From Nitrospiraceae bacterium (lineage in GTDB: Bacteria > Nitrospirota > Nitrospiria > Nitrospirales > UBA8639), in the NCBI GenBank assembly GCA_020632635.1, contig JACKFE010000003.1, forward strand, positions 372,001-436,000: a stretch of 64,000 nt of DNA. Direction: 5' to 3'. The translations under genes and the position numbers were made by a program. The notes beneath the pieces were generated by a model. It was not told the DNA's origin, made no database searches, and saw nothing but the letters and a program-made list of their open reading frames with translations. Positions 42,107 to 50,786 of this stretch are shown here, piece after piece. The stretch's first letter is position 1; each line of letters begins with the position of its first letter.

Positions 42107-44192
42107 GTGGCAACCTCACAACTTCGATAGCTTGAATTTTAACTTTCGGATCCAACTCATTCGGTGAAAGCACCGCCAAAGCATGAATCCCCGGCGAAAT
42201 AACCCGAAACAATTGGGACCGGATGGACTGCGAACACAACAACACCGGTTGGTATCCTTGCCCCACGACTCGATCAATGGCCTGGCGCATGGACGTCACG
42301 ACTTGATTCAGAAGGCTGGGAGGCAACCCTCCACCTTCGTTTCCGTGTGGTTTCATCGTTTCGGTCAATCGCCGGTCCAACGCCGGATCCAGGCTAATGA
42401 CCTGGACCACTCCCTCTTCATTCATGTATTGATGCGAAATCGTTCTGGACAAATTTTGCCGGGCATATTCCGTCAGGGTGTCAGGATCCTTACTCTGCAT
42501 GGTGTAATCCGCAACAGCCTCCAAGATCGACCGCAAATCACGAATAGAAACCCGTTCTCGTAAGAGATTCTTGAGGATTCGCACGACTGAACCAAGTGTT
42601 AATTGAGCCGGAATCAAATCATCCACCACCTTGGGATACGTCTTGGCCAAGTTATCCAGCAAATTCTGGACCTCCTGACGACCAAGCAATTCGTGCCCAT
42701 TGGATTTAATGATCTCCGTCAAATGCGTGGCAATAATGGCGGGGCCATCCACCACGGTATACCCATCCATTTGGGCCCGTTCTTTTTCCGTTGGGGCAAT
42801 CCATAAGGCCGGCAACCCGAAACAGGGATCTTTCCCCGGCTTCCCCTCCAAGCCTTTTCTGGCATGACCGGGATTAATGGCCAACACATGGCGGGGCAAC
42901 AACTCGCCCTTCGCCACCTGAATGCCCTTGAGCAAAATACTGTACTCATGAGGTTTTAATTGCAGGTTGTCCCGGATATGGACCGAAGGCACCACGAAAC
43001 CCAAATCCAATGCCGTTTGCCGGCGAATGGACCGGATCCGCTCCAGAAGTTCCCCCCCCTGGGCCTGATCCACAAGGCCCACCAGCCCATATCCCACATG
43101 CAATTCCAACAAATCCGGCGGAGTGATGGAATCGATATTGTCGGTGGCTGCCGTTCCCGCTTTTTCTTTCTGTTGCTCGGCTGGCTTGGGATGGATCGCT
43201 TCCTGTTTGCGTTGCCACAACTTATACGCCAACGCCGCCGTAAAACTGGCCAGGGATAAAAATGCGAAATGGGGCAATCCTGGGAGAAAGCCCATGAAAA
43301 ACAGCATCCCGGATACCGCAGCCACCAGTTGCGGATTGAAGAAAATTTGCTCCGTGAGGTCGCGCCCGAGGCTGGTCGTGGTAGAAACCCGGGTAATAAT
43401 AATACCGGCCGCCGTGGACATAATCAGCGCCGGGATCTGCGCCACAATGGCATCTCCCACGGTCAACAACGTAAACCGTTTCGCCGCCTCGACAAAGGAC
43501 ATGTTATGTTCCAGAACTCCGATAGCCAATCCACCCAAGACATTGATGAAAATAATCATGAGGGCGGCCATGGCATCCCCGCGCACAAATTTACTGGCAC
43601 CGTCCATGGACCCGTAAAAGTCCGCTTCCTGTGCAATCAGTTCCCGTCGCTTTCGGGCTTCCGTCTCATCAATAATCCCAGCATTCAAGTCCGCATCGAT
43701 GCTCATCTGCCGTCCCGGCATCGCATCCAAGGTAAATCGCGCCGCCACCTCGGCAATGCGGGTCGCGCCTTTGGTGATGACGACAAAATTAATAATGACC
43801 AAAATCGAAAAGACCACGATGCCTACGGCGTAGTTTCCCCCAACGACAAATTCGCCAAATACACGGATCACTTCTCCCGCCGCTGCGGGACCGGTATTGC
43901 CATGTAAGAGAATGGCCCGTGTTGAGGCAATATTCAGGGCCAGACGAAAGAGGGTGGTCAGCAACAACACCGAGGGAAAGACCGAGAACTCCACCGGCCG
44001 CCCGGCATGCATGGTCACCAACAAAATCAGCAACGCCAACGTGATACTAAAGGACAGAAAGAGGTCCAATAAAAACGACGGCAAGGGAATCAGCATCACC
44101 AGAAGCAACCCAATCACACCGACGGGCAAGAGCACATCCCCGAAATGGGCTGGCGTCAAATCGGCTTTCAACTGTTTTGAATTAATGTCCAT
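42087..44192 (-). CDS. flhA: Flagellar export gate protein FlhA
   Basis: 701 aa. About eight N-terminal membrane helices (20-330) with the conserved cytoplasmic FHIPEP-type loop (RIAEVAARFTLDAMPGRQMSIDADLNAG), then a large cytoplasmic domain (about 365-690) that forms the nonameric ring and binds chaperone-substrate complexes. It converts proton motive force for export. It follows flhB after a 128-bp gap. Confidence 0.96.
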   Translation of the reverse strand: MDINSKQLKADLTPAHFGDVLLPVGVIGLLLVMLIPLPSFLLDLFLSFSITLALLILLVTMHAGRPVEFSVFPSVLLLTTLFRLALNIASTRAILLHGNTGPAAAGEVIRVFGEFVVGGNYAVGIVVFSILVIINFVVITKGATRIAEVAARFTLDAMPGRQMSIDADLNAGIIDETEARKRRELIAQEADFYGSMDGASKFVRGDAMAALMIIFINVLGGLAIGVLEHNMSFVEAAKRFTLLTVGDAIVAQIPALIMSTAAGIIITRVSTTTSLGRDLTEQIFFNPQLVAAVSGMLFFMGFLPGLPHFAFLSLASFTAALAYKLWQRKQEAIHPKPAEQQKEKAGTAATDNIDSITPPDLLELHVGYGLVGLVDQAQGGELLERIRSIRRQTALDLGFVVPSVHIRDNLQLKPHEYSILLKGIQVAKGELLPRHVLAINPGHARKGLEGKPGKDPCFGLPALWIAPTEKERAQMDGYTVVDGPAIIATHLTEIIKSNGHELLGRQEVQNLLDNLAKTYPKVVDDLIPAQLTLGSVVRILKNLLRERVSIRDLRSILEAVADYTMQSKDPDTLTEYARQNLSRTISHQYMNEEGVVQVISLDPALDRRLTETMKPHGNEGGGLPPSLLNQVVTSMRQAIDRVVGQGYQPVLLCSQSIRSQLFRVISPGIHALAVLSPNELDPKVKIQAIEVVRLPHEAETV

Positions 44193-44320
44193 GTTGGGGC
44201 TGCCTGTTAAACGGTCTTGGGCACCATCGCTCCGGATTTCTCAAATGAGACCTGAACGGTCAGGAGACAGAACGAACATGGTCCGAATCCTCCCTTATTC
44301 TCCTGACACATTCCTGCCTC

Positions 44321-45400
44321 CTACCCTGTTCCTTCATGCATTCGTTTCAACCGATAGACATATGCCAGCACCTCGGCTGCAGCTTGATAGAGCGTATGCG
44401 GGACTTGTTGCCCTACCTTGACGGCCTTAAACAACCCACGGGCCAAACTTTTATTCTCGACAATGGGCACACCTGCATGCCTGGCGATTTGCTTGATTTT
44501 TTCCGCCACAAATCCCGCCCCTTTGGCCACCATCACCGGCGCATCCATCTTTCCGGTCTCATACCGCAAGGCCACCGCCAAATGAGTGGGGTTCGTAATC
44601 ACCACATCCGCCTTGGCCACAGCCTGTAACATGCGCTGCCGGGAACGCTCGCGTTGCAAACTCAAGCGCCGTGATCTGACCTGCGGGTCCCCTTCTACCG
44701 ATTTGGATTCATCCTTGACCTCCTGTTTGGTCATCTTCATATCTTCCATGTACTGCCATCGTTGATAGATAAAATCCAGGATGGCCAACAAGAGCAAGGC
44801 TCCGCCTACCGACATCACAATTTTCCAAACCAGTCCCCACACCCCGGAAAATGCGTCAACAAGGTTCAGGAGTGAGAACTGAAGAATTTGGGGCATCTCC
44901 CGCGACAGAATGAAGTAAATAATTCCGCCGATTCCTCCCAATTTGAGAAGGGACTTCAATAAATCCACCGAACCTTTAAGCGAAAAAATACGTTTCAGGC
45001 CGTTTTTCGGATTGAGTTTTTCAGGTTTGGGTTGGAGCGCTTCCCCGACCCACAATGGCCCGGTTTGAATCAGCAAGGATCCGACCGCCAACAGTGCCAC
45101 CACCAATCCAAACGGTAACATTGGCAGAAAAATCTCTTCGGTAATGTCCCTCATCAGTGCATGCAAGGTGGACGGCGTCAGCTGGAACGTACCAACACTC
45201 TCAAACCAGTTTCGTTGATATTGGCTCAAATGCCACAAGGCAGGAGGAGCCCAGAGTGACAGCAGACCGACCCCTCCGACCAGAACAACCAAGGGAGGAA
45301 GTTCTCGCGTCATCGGAACTTGCCCTTTGCGCCGGGCTTCTTCCAGGCGCCGTCCACTCGGTTGTTCTGATTTTTCCGACCCGTCTTGGTTTTCAGCCAT
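44321..45400 (-). CDS. flhB: Flagellar export switch protein FlhB
   Basis: 359 aa. Four membrane helices (about 33-55, 92-112, 150-168, 190-212) and a cytoplasmic domain with the autocleavage site Asn270-Pro-Thr-His. Cleavage switches export from rod/hook to filament substrates, with FliK as ruler. An 8-bp overlap with fliR couples the two genes. Confidence 0.95.
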   Translation of the reverse strand: MAENQDGSEKSEQPSGRRLEEARRKGQVPMTRELPPLVVLVGGVGLLSLWAPPALWHLSQYQRNWFESVGTFQLTPSTLHALMRDITEEIFLPMLPFGLVVALLAVGSLLIQTGPLWVGEALQPKPEKLNPKNGLKRIFSLKGSVDLLKSLLKLGGIGGIIYFILSREMPQILQFSLLNLVDAFSGVWGLVWKIVMSVGGALLLLAILDFIYQRWQYMEDMKMTKQEVKDESKSVEGDPQVRSRRLSLQRERSRQRMLQAVAKADVVITNPTHLAVALRYETGKMDAPVMVAKGAGFVAEKIKQIARHAGVPIVENKSLARGLFKAVKVGQQVPHTLYQAAAEVLAYVYRLKRMHEGTG

Positions 45401-46178
45401 GCCCTAATTCCTGCAACAAATTCCACAGAAGTGTTTCCAGCCCAACCAGCCACCCTTGAAACACAAACGTGACAAACGGCAAGCCCAACCCCAACACCAA
45501 CAATCCGATGGAGATCGTGATCGGGAAACTCGTCATGAGAATATTCATTTGAGGAACCAAACGGCCCAGGAGGCCCAGGCTGACATGAATGAGAAATGTC
45601 GCCGCCATCACGGGAAAGGCTAACTTCAGTCCCATTTCAAAGGATTGCTGAAACGCCTCGGCCACACTATCCAACAAGGGCCCACTCAGATGGGCCCCAA
45701 ACGGAGGAATCAGTTGAAAACTACTGCCCAACGCCAACAAGACCAGATGATGACCGTCCACCGAAAAATACAGCAGGGTGGCCAACATCGTGAGTAATTG
45801 TCCGAAAACCGGAGTCTCGACCTGCGTCACGGGATCCAAAACACCGGCCATGGCAAACCCCACCTGAAATCCCATGACGCTTCCCGCCAGTTCGACGGCT
45901 GACATAAGCAACCGGGTTGCCAGGCCTAAGACCAACCCGATAAAGACTTCGGCTGATAGCGCAATCACCATGTTGCTCGGTTCCAGCCAATTTTTTGGAA
46001 GGGAGAAGGTCACCACCGGGGTGACCGCCAAGGCCATCAAGGTCGCCAGTCCGATTTTGATGCGAGGAGGCACGGAGCGTCCGCCAATAAGCGGTAAGGC
46101 GGAAAGAATGGCCGCAATCCGGACCAGAACTACCAGATACTGCCAAATGTGTTGAAACGCGAACTCCCAGTGAAACAC
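45393..46178 (-). CDS. fliR: Flagellar export protein FliR
   Basis: 261 aa hydrophobic protein with about six membrane helices, including the family features LPLIGGRSVPPRIKIGLA and GLVLGLATRLLMSAVELAG. Part of the FliPQR export core. Downstream of fliQ by 132 bp, overlapping flhB. Confidence 0.93.
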   Translation of the reverse strand: MFHWEFAFQHIWQYLVVLVRIAAILSALPLIGGRSVPPRIKIGLATLMALAVTPVVTFSLPKNWLEPSNMVIALSAEVFIGLVLGLATRLLMSAVELAGSVMGFQVGFAMAGVLDPVTQVETPVFGQLLTMLATLLYFSVDGHHLVLLALGSSFQLIPPFGAHLSGPLLDSVAEAFQQSFEMGLKLAFPVMAATFLIHVSLGLLGRLVPQMNILMTSFPITISIGLLVLGLGLPFVTFVFQGWLVGLETLLWNLLQELGHG

Positions 46179-46310
46179 GGAAGATTATTCTCCCTCATGC
46201 CATCAGAAAACGATCGGACGAATTAGAAATGAACGGGGTGAAGCCGGAACACTTTTGCTTGCATGCCTTCCCGGCTTGTCCATGGTGTCTCTTGCACCCT
46301 CGACTCCTAT

Positions 46311-46580
46311 TTAGCGGATATGATTATGAAAATCGCCCCAGATATCGGTCATAAACCCCACGATAATTTGCAGCATCCAGGGAAAGGCCAGGAGCAACAC
46401 CAGAAACATGGTTACAATTTTTGGCAAAAAGGTCAGCGTCGCTTCATTGATTTGAGTCATCGCCTGAAAGGCACTCACCATCAACCCTACGACCAATCCC
46501 AGAATCAACATGGGTCCGGCCACAAGCAAAATCGTTTCAATGGCTTCCCGACCGATACCAACGACTCCATCAGGTGTCAT
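46311..46580 (-). CDS. fliQ: Flagellar export protein FliQ
   Basis: 89 aa with two membrane helices (about 16-40 and 53-75), full family length. Seen: GREAIETILLVAGPMLILGL, FQAMTQINEATLTFLPKI. Component of the FliP5-FliQ4-FliR1 export core. 74 bp downstream of fliP. Confidence 0.92.
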   Translation of the reverse strand: MTPDGVVGIGREAIETILLVAGPMLILGLVVGLMVSAFQAMTQINEATLTFLPKIVTMFLVLLLAFPWMLQIIVGFMTDIWGDFHNHIR

Positions 46581-46654
46581 CTGCCTTCACCGTTCCTCAT
46601 GGTTGCCCTTACCTGACAAATATCTCTTGCTCCCATCTTTTTTCTCTGACGGCC

Positions 46655-47461
46655 TTATTGAAAACTTTTCATCAACGATCCCACGATCAAAAACCACCCG
46701 TCCGCCAAGACAAACAACACCAGTTTAAACGGCAAGGAAATCATCACGGGCGGCAACAGCATCATTCCCATAGACATCAAAATACTGGCGACAATCATGT
46801 CGATCACCAGAAAGGGAATGTAAATTAAAAACCCGATTTGAAAAGCCATGCGGAGTTCACTGATGACGAACGCAGGGACCAAAACATGTAGCGGGATATC
46901 ACTCTGAGTTTGAGGAGTAGGCACCTTGGCGATTTCCACAAATAAGGATAAATCTTTTTCACGGACCTGCTTCATCATAAATTCCCGGATTGGCGCAATC
47001 GCCCGCTCCATAGCCACTTGCTGGGTAATCGTATGGTCCAAATAGGGATTCAACGCGTCTCCCTGAATTCGTTCCCAGACGGGCATCATGATAAAGATGG
47101 TCAGAAACAAGGCCAGGGCGATCATGACCTGATTCGGTGGGGCATGCATGGTCCCCATGGCCTGACGCAGGAGCCCCAGCACAATGACGACCCTTGTAAA
47201 GGAGGTCACCAACATCAACAGGGCCGGAGCCACGGTTAACACCGTGAGCAAAAACAGGATACGAATACCAAACGTCCACGGTTCGGACGCATCCAAACCG
47301 GAGACCTGCAAACTGATGGTAGGATCGGCAGCCGTCTGCGCCATGGCCAGGGAAACAGGATGCAGCGTGAGATCCGACACCACAAGAAGGCTCAATAGAC
47401 TGAGCGTCTGGAGGATCGAACAGAAGACTGATTGATCTCTCCGCAACCCGGTGTGGTTCAT
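46655..47461 (-). CDS. fliP: Flagellar export protein FliP
   Basis: 268 aa. A cleavable signal peptide (about 1-42, ending near AMAQ-TAAD), then four membrane helices; motifs TSFTRVVIVLGLLRQAMGT and the FLIYIPFLVIDMIVASILMSMGMM segment are diagnostic. It overlaps fliO by 4 bp (ATGA). Confidence 0.94.
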   Translation of the reverse strand: MNHTGLRRDQSVFCSILQTLSLLSLLVVSDLTLHPVSLAMAQTAADPTISLQVSGLDASEPWTFGIRILFLLTVLTVAPALLMLVTSFTRVVIVLGLLRQAMGTMHAPPNQVMIALALFLTIFIMMPVWERIQGDALNPYLDHTITQQVAMERAIAPIREFMMKQVREKDLSLFVEIAKVPTPQTQSDIPLHVLVPAFVISELRMAFQIGFLIYIPFLVIDMIVASILMSMGMMLLPPVMISLPFKLVLFVLADGWFLIVGSLMKSFQ

Positions 47462-47862
47462 GAGGACTGCCTGCCTTTTGGGACATTCCCGAGAGACGAC
47501 GCGTGTTGCCGGGAATGTGGTGTCTTTGATTTCCAGGCGCTCATCCAGGCCTCCACGGTATTCAGCATGGGATGAGTCATGGACCGTAAACGGGCAATGC
47601 GGTGTTCCTCCTCAATTCGCGTCAATAACGTCAGATCGCGGTGCGTGCTCCCCAAGACCAGGACTTCACCAGCTACTTCCACTAACAGAATCTGCTTACC
47701 TGCCCCCAATCGCAGCCCACCCATGACTCGAAGGATCGGTTCTCCCGATTGTCCGCCGACTTCTCCAAAGGTCCGTCGGACCCATGCCAGACCGGCCAGG
47801 AGCATAATGATGACCAGGGCCAATGCCCCAGCCATTTTGACAACTTCATGACCAAAATCCAT
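47458..47862 (-). CDS. fliO: Flagellar export assembly protein FliO
   Basis: 134 aa. One N-terminal membrane helix (about 9-28) followed by a small beta-rich domain (LRLGAGKQILLVEVAGEVLVLGST) typical of FliO, and a basic unstructured tail. FliO assists assembly of FliP rings. Identification rests on these features and on position before fliP. Confidence 0.85.
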   Translation of the reverse strand: MDFGHEVVKMAGALALVIIMLLAGLAWVRRTFGEVGGQSGEPILRVMGGLRLGAGKQILLVEVAGEVLVLGSTHRDLTLLTRIEEEHRIARLRSMTHPMLNTVEAWMSAWKSKTPHSRQHASSLGNVPKGRQSS

Positions 47863-47968
47863 ATCAACCTTTATGGAGGGGGACTAATACGCAAATGCTC
47901 GTCATGAGATTAGAGCAATCGACTGCCATGCCTGTTCTTTTCCCGTTTCACGCCAACCATGCCTTCTT

Positions 47969-48352
47969 TTATGAACGAAGTTTATTCACCCGTTCCGTAG
48001 GACTCACCACATCCGTTAACCGTACGCCAAACTTTTCATTGACCATCACGACTTCGCCACGAGCCACCAGTTTGTCATTCACTAAAATTTCAAGCGGCTC
48101 TCCCGCCAATTTGTCCAGTTCCACAATGGACCCCGGACCTAACTGCAAGAGATCCTTGATCAACATCCGGGTATTACCTAATTGGGCGGATAAGAGGAGT
48201 GGAATATCGAGGATGCGCTCCAGACTCGGATCGGGCGCGGAGGCTGCCGCCGGAGAAGCGACCGCTTTTGAACCGGCTTCCTGGGCCAAGGCCTCCATCA
48301 TCTCTTTTTCCGCATCAAACGTATCCAGATCAACCGCTTCTTCATCGCTCAT
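47969..48352 (-). CDS. fliN: Flagellar switch protein FliN
   Basis: 127 aa. Acidic N-terminus, Ala/Pro linker, then a SpoA/FliN domain (about 45-125) with DIPLLLSAQLG, LLQLGPGSIVELDKLAGEPLEI and VNEKFGVRLTDVVS. Forms the C-ring base with FliM and takes part in CheY-P response. Confidence 0.94.
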   Translation of the reverse strand: MSDEEAVDLDTFDAEKEMMEALAQEAGSKAVASPAAASAPDPSLERILDIPLLLSAQLGNTRMLIKDLLQLGPGSIVELDKLAGEPLEILVNDKLVARGEVVMVNEKFGVRLTDVVSPTERVNKLRS

Positions 48353-48409
48353 ACGCTACTCTCCCTCGTTCAATACTGGTTAGCCTTCTCAATGAAAGGT
48401 CTGACATCG

Positions 48410-49399
48410 TTAGTCCTTTGGCATAATCACTTTCGCAATCTGAAAGGACTGAGACCCTTTGGACATACCCGGAAATCCCAAAAACTTGGGCATGCCTTCC
48501 ACCGAGCCAATGAGTGGCTTTTTTACCGGCTGGTCCAACATGACGACGTCGCCAGGAGAAAATCCCAACAACTCCTCGACGGAAATCCGTGTTTCGCCCA
48601 AGGTGACCGATAAGCCGACGGTGGCTTCCCGCAGCCTGGCCGAAAACCGGCTGACCCATCCATGATCCACTTCATAAAAATCGGCTTGAAAACTGACTTG
48701 CAACTTTTCCCGGAGCGGCTCCAACATGGCATAGGGCAAACATAAATGAATATCTCCCACCGAATTGCCCAATTCCACGCCTAACGTCACCACAATCACA
48801 ATATCTGAAGGTAAGACGATCGAAGCCAGTTGCGGATTCATTTCAGCCCTGACCGGATTGATCACCAACTTTTGAACAGGCTCCCAGGCCTTTTCCAGAT
48901 TTTTCACCCCAATTTGCATGACCTTTTTCATCACCCGTTGTTCGATTAACGTAAAATCCTGTCCCTCAGGTTTGACGTGTGTTTGACCGGCGCCTCCAAA
49001 AAAATGATCCACCAACATATAGACCGTGGCCGCATCGGTCGCGATCATCGCCAAGCCCCTTAACGGCTCCATGGACATAATTTGCAAATAGGCCGGGACC
49101 GGCAGGCGTTTCGTAAATTCCCCAAATTTTAAAACCGACTGGTTGGTGACGGTGACCTCCGCCGTCTTTCGAAGGATTTCACTCAGGGCGATGCGGAACA
49201 GTCGGGAAAACTGTTGATGGATGACGTCAAGAGTCGGCATCCGGCCACGGACCACCCACTCCTGATTTCCCAGGTCATAGGCTACGGGTCCGTCCGTATC
49301 AGCCGGAGCTTCGACCGCCTGCGGCTCGGTCTCAATTTCTCCATCGGATACCCCTCTCAGGAGGGCATCGACTTCATCCTGACTAAGAATTTTTTCCAT
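48410..49399 (-). CDS. fliM: Flagellar switch protein FliM
   Basis: 329 aa. N-terminal CheY-P binding peptide LSQDEVDALL (5-14), a CheC-like middle domain (about 55-235) and a C-terminal SpoA domain (about 255-328). Presence of the intact CheY-binding peptide supports motor control by CheY-P. It lies between fliL and fliN. Confidence 0.95.
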   Translation of the reverse strand: MEKILSQDEVDALLRGVSDGEIETEPQAVEAPADTDGPVAYDLGNQEWVVRGRMPTLDVIHQQFSRLFRIALSEILRKTAEVTVTNQSVLKFGEFTKRLPVPAYLQIMSMEPLRGLAMIATDAATVYMLVDHFFGGAGQTHVKPEGQDFTLIEQRVMKKVMQIGVKNLEKAWEPVQKLVINPVRAEMNPQLASIVLPSDIVIVVTLGVELGNSVGDIHLCLPYAMLEPLREKLQVSFQADFYEVDHGWVSRFSARLREATVGLSVTLGETRISVEELLGFSPGDVVMLDQPVKKPLIGSVEGMPKFLGFPGMSKGSQSFQIAKVIMPKD

Positions 49400-49539
49400 C
49401 TGTGATTAGGGATGAACTGTGAATATTTCGCTACGATCAATCCAAAAGAACACCCCGGCAACACATGGCGTCTTTCTTCCTCATGGTTTCCATTATCTGT
49501 TTCAAGTGCCCTTTTTCACCACATGACCGTTCCCACGAT

Positions 49540-50043
49540 TTATTGAATAATAAAGTCCGTGAAATAGACATTCGCGACCTTTCCTTTGCTCATCAAGGTA
49601 TTGACCCGCGCCATAATTTCTTCCCGAATTCGTCGTTTGCCATTCACGGTCCGTAACAATTGCGACTCTTTGCTACTCAACAACACCAACAAGGCATCCC
49701 GGATGGCCGGCACCTTGGCCTGATAATCGGTGGTTTCCTCAGGACGATCCAATTCCAGCTTAATGCTCACTTTCAAAAATCGCAGTTCATCCCGGTCCGC
49801 CAAATTCAAGAGAAACGGCTCCAATTCCATCACCGGACCAGGTTCCGTGCTATGTTCATCCGCCTTGGCATGTTCATCATGCCCACCCGCTTTGGTGTCT
49901 TCTTCATGCCCGCCGCCCATAAAAAACCACGCGGCTCCGCCACCACCACCCAAGAGTAGGACCCCTGCCAATCCCAAGATCATCATTTTTTTTCCTGACC
50001 CACCCTTGGCCGGTGGCGCTTCCGCTGCATTTTCATCAGCCAT
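49540..50043 (-). CDS. fliL: Flagellar basal-body protein FliL
   Basis: 167 aa. One membrane helix (about 20-45, very Gly-rich), a His/Glu-rich low-complexity stretch (about 46-70, HEEDTKAGGHDEHAKADEHS) and a periplasmic FliL domain. It supports stator function under load. GGGGAGG precedes the ATG. First gene of the operon behind the sigma-54 promoter at 50098-50113. The His/Asp/Glu-rich segment after the helix is longer than usual and could bind metal (inference). Confidence 0.92.
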   Translation of the reverse strand: MADENAAEAPPAKGGSGKKMMILGLAGVLLLGGGGGAAWFFMGGGHEEDTKAGGHDEHAKADEHSTEPGPVMELEPFLLNLADRDELRFLKVSIKLELDRPEETTDYQAKVPAIRDALLVLLSSKESQLLRTVNGKRRIREEIMARVNTLMSKGKVANVYFTDFIIQ

Positions 50044-50097
50044 GCCCTATCCTCCCCTTGGTGAAAATTTCTTACACAGACGCCCACATTCGTAATC

Positions 50098-50113
50098 AGC
50101 AACCTTTATGCCA
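50098..50113 (-). promoter_or_regulatory. Sigma-54 promoter of the fliL operon
   Basis: Minus strand TGGCAT-N5-TTGCT, one mismatch to the TGGCAC-N5-TTGCW consensus with exact spacing between GG and GC. It lies 55 bp upstream of the fliL ATG, a normal distance. Confidence 0.85.
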
Positions 50114-50344
50114 CCTATGTTTTCTACGTAGATGCATTGGTCCGGCATACGATCCAGTCGTTTTCCTCTTTGGTTTCAACTCCATGCGACTCAACGATTC
50201 CTCTCGCAATAAACCGCTTCCGTCCTTTCTTCTGTCATTTTCCTGTCACCTCGCAGGCATCTCTGACGGCCGATCCATCTTCCTGACGCCATTCGTTTTA
50301 CAGAACCGATCGCCACTCTCATCGGCACACCGCTCCACTCTCAA
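50114..50344. other. Region upstream of the fliL promoter
   Basis: Noncoding for known genes. An activator for the sigma-54 promoter might bind here, but no clear palindromic site was found. The plus-strand receiver-like frame is open from 50267, without a usual start codon in this part. Confidence 0.4.
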
Positions 50345-50755
50345 ATGGGATTCCAGCAATGCCTTGAACGGCTCGGGTGCGTGGTACGAGAGGTGGACAC
50401 TTGGGCACATGTTCCACCCGATATCCAGCCGAACCATCAGGCGTTATATTTTGTGGGATGGAAGCAATGGGGTCCGGAAGCGTTACAGTGGCTTATCCGA
50501 TTCAACCCTGTTCAAAAGGAAGCTGATTCGGCAACAATCTTTCTCATCCTTCCCAACGATCATGCGATTGACCGTGTGAGGGCGGTTCAGCGAGGTGTGG
50601 ACGGATTCATCTCCTATCCCTATTCCCTATCGAATCTTCGTCAAAACATTCAGACCATTCGCCGGGATTTGGCTATTCATTTTCACCCCTTCTCCTCTGC
50701 TTCTTCTCGACCAACCCGGCGACATAAAAAACAACCCCCAGCCAGAATTCTCTGA
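50345..50755 (+). CDS. Degenerate receiver-like protein (possibly a decayed gene)
   Basis: 136 aa from the first ATG; the frame is open from 50267. Its pattern follows a receiver fold: ATLIG (upstream of the ATG, strand 1), FQQCLERLGCVVREVD, QALYFVGW (strand 3), ATIFLILPND (strand 4), DRVRAVQRGVDGFISYPYS and LRQNIQTI. The phospho-acceptor Asp is Gly, the acidic pair is missing and the Lys is Tyr, so phosphorylation is not expected. The ATG start loses strand 1 and has no ribosome site; no ATG, GTG or TTG occurs earlier. It is the only plausible plus-strand gene. Its last codons lie in the flgE terminator. Confidence 0.45.
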   Translation: MGFQQCLERLGCVVREVDTWAHVPPDIQPNHQALYFVGWKQWGPEALQWLIRFNPVQKEADSATIFLILPNDHAIDRVRAVQRGVDGFISYPYSLSNLRQNIQTIRRDLAIHFHPFSSASSRPTRRHKKQPPARIL

Positions 50756-50762
50756 CTGGGGG
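50726..50762 (-). terminator. Intrinsic terminator after flgE
   Basis: Stem CCCCCAGCCAGA (50735-50746) pairs with TCTGACTGGGGG (50751-50762), one mismatch, loop of 4. On the minus strand it is followed by TTGTTTTTTA. It ends the flgB-flgE operon 25 bp past the flgE stop. Confidence 0.92.
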
Positions 50763-50786
50763 CCGCGAAAAAAGCTGAATAGCAGA

